From Arenicola marina (taxonomy: Eukaryota; Annelida; Polychaeta; Arenicolidae), in the NCBI GenBank assembly GCA_964019135.1, contig OZ025248.1, positions 13,027,574 to 13,091,573 of the forward strand: 64,000 nucleotides of DNA, given 5' to 3'. The notes beneath the pieces are model-generated. The model made no database searches. It was not told where the DNA came from and saw only the letters and a program-made list of their open reading frames with translations. The stretch's first letter is position 1. Each line of letters starts with the position of its first letter. Below, piece by piece: positions 62,330-64,000 of the stretch. Both the position numbers and the translations under genes were made by a program.

Positions 62330-63670
62330 TGTTTCGTAAATTGTAGCTATATTTCTATAATTGGAGTTCATATGATTCAGGTCCATAGCTCTTAAGTTCG
62401 GTGGGTTCGTTGGAACTATTTATGTAAATATCAGTTACGCATACTGACACCGCGGTGAGCACTGAGCGAGAAGATCTGTAACGTGAATGGCGGCAGCAAA
62501 ACAACGCACGATTGGAAAACTAAAATGGATTTTACAAAGTAAGTTTCAGCTTTTAAGCCGCCAAACTTCGCCACATGAACTAGTTTGTCAAACTGTAACG
62601 TAATATGATAAAATCTCAATTTCTGGCACGTATACCGGGATGAGTTTTTCCTGGAACTGGTATCAACATTGGCCACTGACAACAGAGTGCGAGCATGTTT
62701 AAATAAATCATTAAAACTTTGACCACTGCGTTTCGCCTCATTGCCTTCGCCACCACGCGTTAAGCCAAGACCGTCTCGGAACGAACGCCCAATTAGGGTT
62801 GGCTAAATTAAGTTGAGAAATAGTAAATTAACACAACGAGAAGTACATTAAAGTCAGAAAAGAACCTCCTTTCGGAAATATCACACGTTGACTAGAATTT
62901 AACAAGTTGGAGCGGATGACTACCCGCCTGGCAACCGTGCATCCCCGACTGGGGGTGGGCACTGTAAATAAACATAAACACAGTCACCACAGCGAACAAC
63001 GGCACTCGGGGTAGCGGAAACATACATCTAATCGGTCATGAATATTCATCAGAAAGGCGAGCTGCTAGTCGCCCGACCACTCAGGCCCGGGCCGCGACGA
63101 CGTCAGCTCTCGACCCACTTATAAGTGTGTGGTGTGTGGTGTGGTGTGTGTGGGTTCTCGGCCTGTACATACATGCACTTTTTACTCTGTGCTGAACACC
63201 GCTGCCATCCGGTTCATTCTCTCCGTAGGAGTATAACCCGAGTGACTGAGATGCACACTTCACGTTATGATCTGCAGGGCAGACCTTCTTGCCCCAAACC
63301 AAACCATCTCGTCAGGTTTACCTCGATCGATCCGCTGTAGCGTTCTGCCAACACGAATTATACAAAAATACCGGGACTTGATAGGATATTATATATGCAG
63401 AGCACATCGTTTTGACGAAAAAAACGAGTGTAGACACGAAAACAGCCTCGACAGGCCCACGTGCATTCAGAACCTACACGAGGAGCCGCCCGTGGGCTGT
63501 CCTGTCTGCTCGCTGGGCGGGGGACGCCCACGTGCTCTACTGTCAAGGTAATCACGAGATCTGGGTGAAAACACAGTCGCCCACTTGAAGTAGTGATTTG
63601 ATTGTTTTGGTTGTTCAAGTATGACGCAATACCTGCATGTTATTTGCTGTAATGGCTATGGTAGCATATT
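62330..63670. other. Single-copy region with no recognisable gene
   Basis: Contains a short GT microsatellite (about 63126-63152). Open frames are under 100 codons without recognised domains. No convincing splice-supported exon. Confidence 0.5.
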
Positions 63671-63814
63671 AAGTGGCGGTTCTAGGAATTTGTGAAAGGG
63701 GGCGCCAGACCACGTGTGAAAATATATTATATAAAAAACTTTTCCCTCAAAAATCCGACTTAGCTTGGCTTGCCCCTGAAAGTTGGGGCGCCCGCCACCC
63801 TGGATCCGCCACTG
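63671..63814. mobile_element. 144-bp MITE with CAGTGGCGGATCCAGG ends and 5-bp target duplication
   Basis: The right end ccctggatccgccactg is the inverted complement of the left end aagtggcggttctagg with few mismatches. ATATT flanks both sides (63666-63670 and 63815-63819). Same terminal family as the element at 29581-29904. Non-coding. Confidence 0.75.
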
Positions 63815-63816
63815 AT

Positions 63817-64000
63817 ATTTGTGCCACTGGCTATCTCGCATTCTCACCTGGCACAAAAAGAGGCGAAAATGCTAGATATAGCGAGTGGCACAAATCAATC
63901 TCGCGTTCTCTCGATCTCGCATTCTCGCCCTCGCGTTCTTGCTCTCGCGTGCCTACCCTGTTTTGCGCCATGTGAGAATGAGATGGCGCGTGGCACAAAT
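63817..64000. mobile_element. Inverted-repeat element at the right window edge
   Basis: The left end atttgtgccactggctat and the right end ggcgcgtggcacaaat are inverted complements and share the inner pair ctcattctcac/gtgagaatgag. The middle has tcgcgttct and tcgcattct units. The element may continue or end exactly at 64000. It overlaps the target duplication of the preceding MITE. Confidence 0.6.

Overview
The window looks like a piece of an animal nuclear genome, most likely an invertebrate deuterostome such as amphioxus; a mollusc or other marine invertebrate is not excluded. The reasons are multi-exon genes with clean GT-AG introns, two metazoan protein families (an ABHD6-type lipase and a sacsin-like chaperone), a tRNA-derived SINE, LINE remnants, several small inverted-repeat elements, and an extreme load of minisatellites covering close to half of the sequence. 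No bacterial-style operon, CRISPR array or viral gene was seen.

Layout. 1-14423: a giant 27-bp minisatellite with a 4455-bp higher-order period, cut by the left window edge. 14.4-26.2 kb: mostly gene-free sequence broken by 16-bp, 28-bp, GT/G-rich, 12-bp (CACCATCACCTC) and 61-bp arrays. 26.3-29 kb: a 228-bp inverted-repeat element with target duplication and the 3' end of a LINE. 29338-35756 (minus) and 38631-46325 (minus): two tandem, full-length ABHD6-like genes of eight coding exons each. I could assemble both completely; each gives 330 residues with an intact Ser-Asp-His triad. Their introns hold much of the local repeat load (47-bp, 21-bp, 57-bp, 77-bp and 28-bp arrays, a SINE and a MITE). 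47127-51956: a nested palindrome and a 4.2-kb foldback element whose two ~1.35-kb arms enclose a loop of 189-bp repeats. 53279-56716 (minus): a sacsin-like locus with the N-terminal Hsp90-type ATPase region, a C-terminal J-like segment and a HEPN domain. It lacks most of the sacsin middle and carries several frame breaks and two in-frame stops, so it is annotated as a probable pseudogene. 57-64 kb: LINE ORF1 debris, 20-21-bp and ~38-bp degenerate arrays, one unrecognised 167-codon ORF, and two adjoining inverted-repeat elements at the right edge.

How the parts fit. The only well supported working genes are the ABHD6-like pair. By family they are membrane-anchored serine hydrolases acting on monoacylglycerols and lysophospholipids, and they arose by tandem duplication. 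Everything long and open in the satellites is an artefact of repeat period and base composition. The most unusual structures are the higher-order 27-bp array, the array-replicated splice donor in the second ABHD6 gene, the collapsed sacsin locus with a 108-bp inverted duplicate of its 3' end, and the foldback element.
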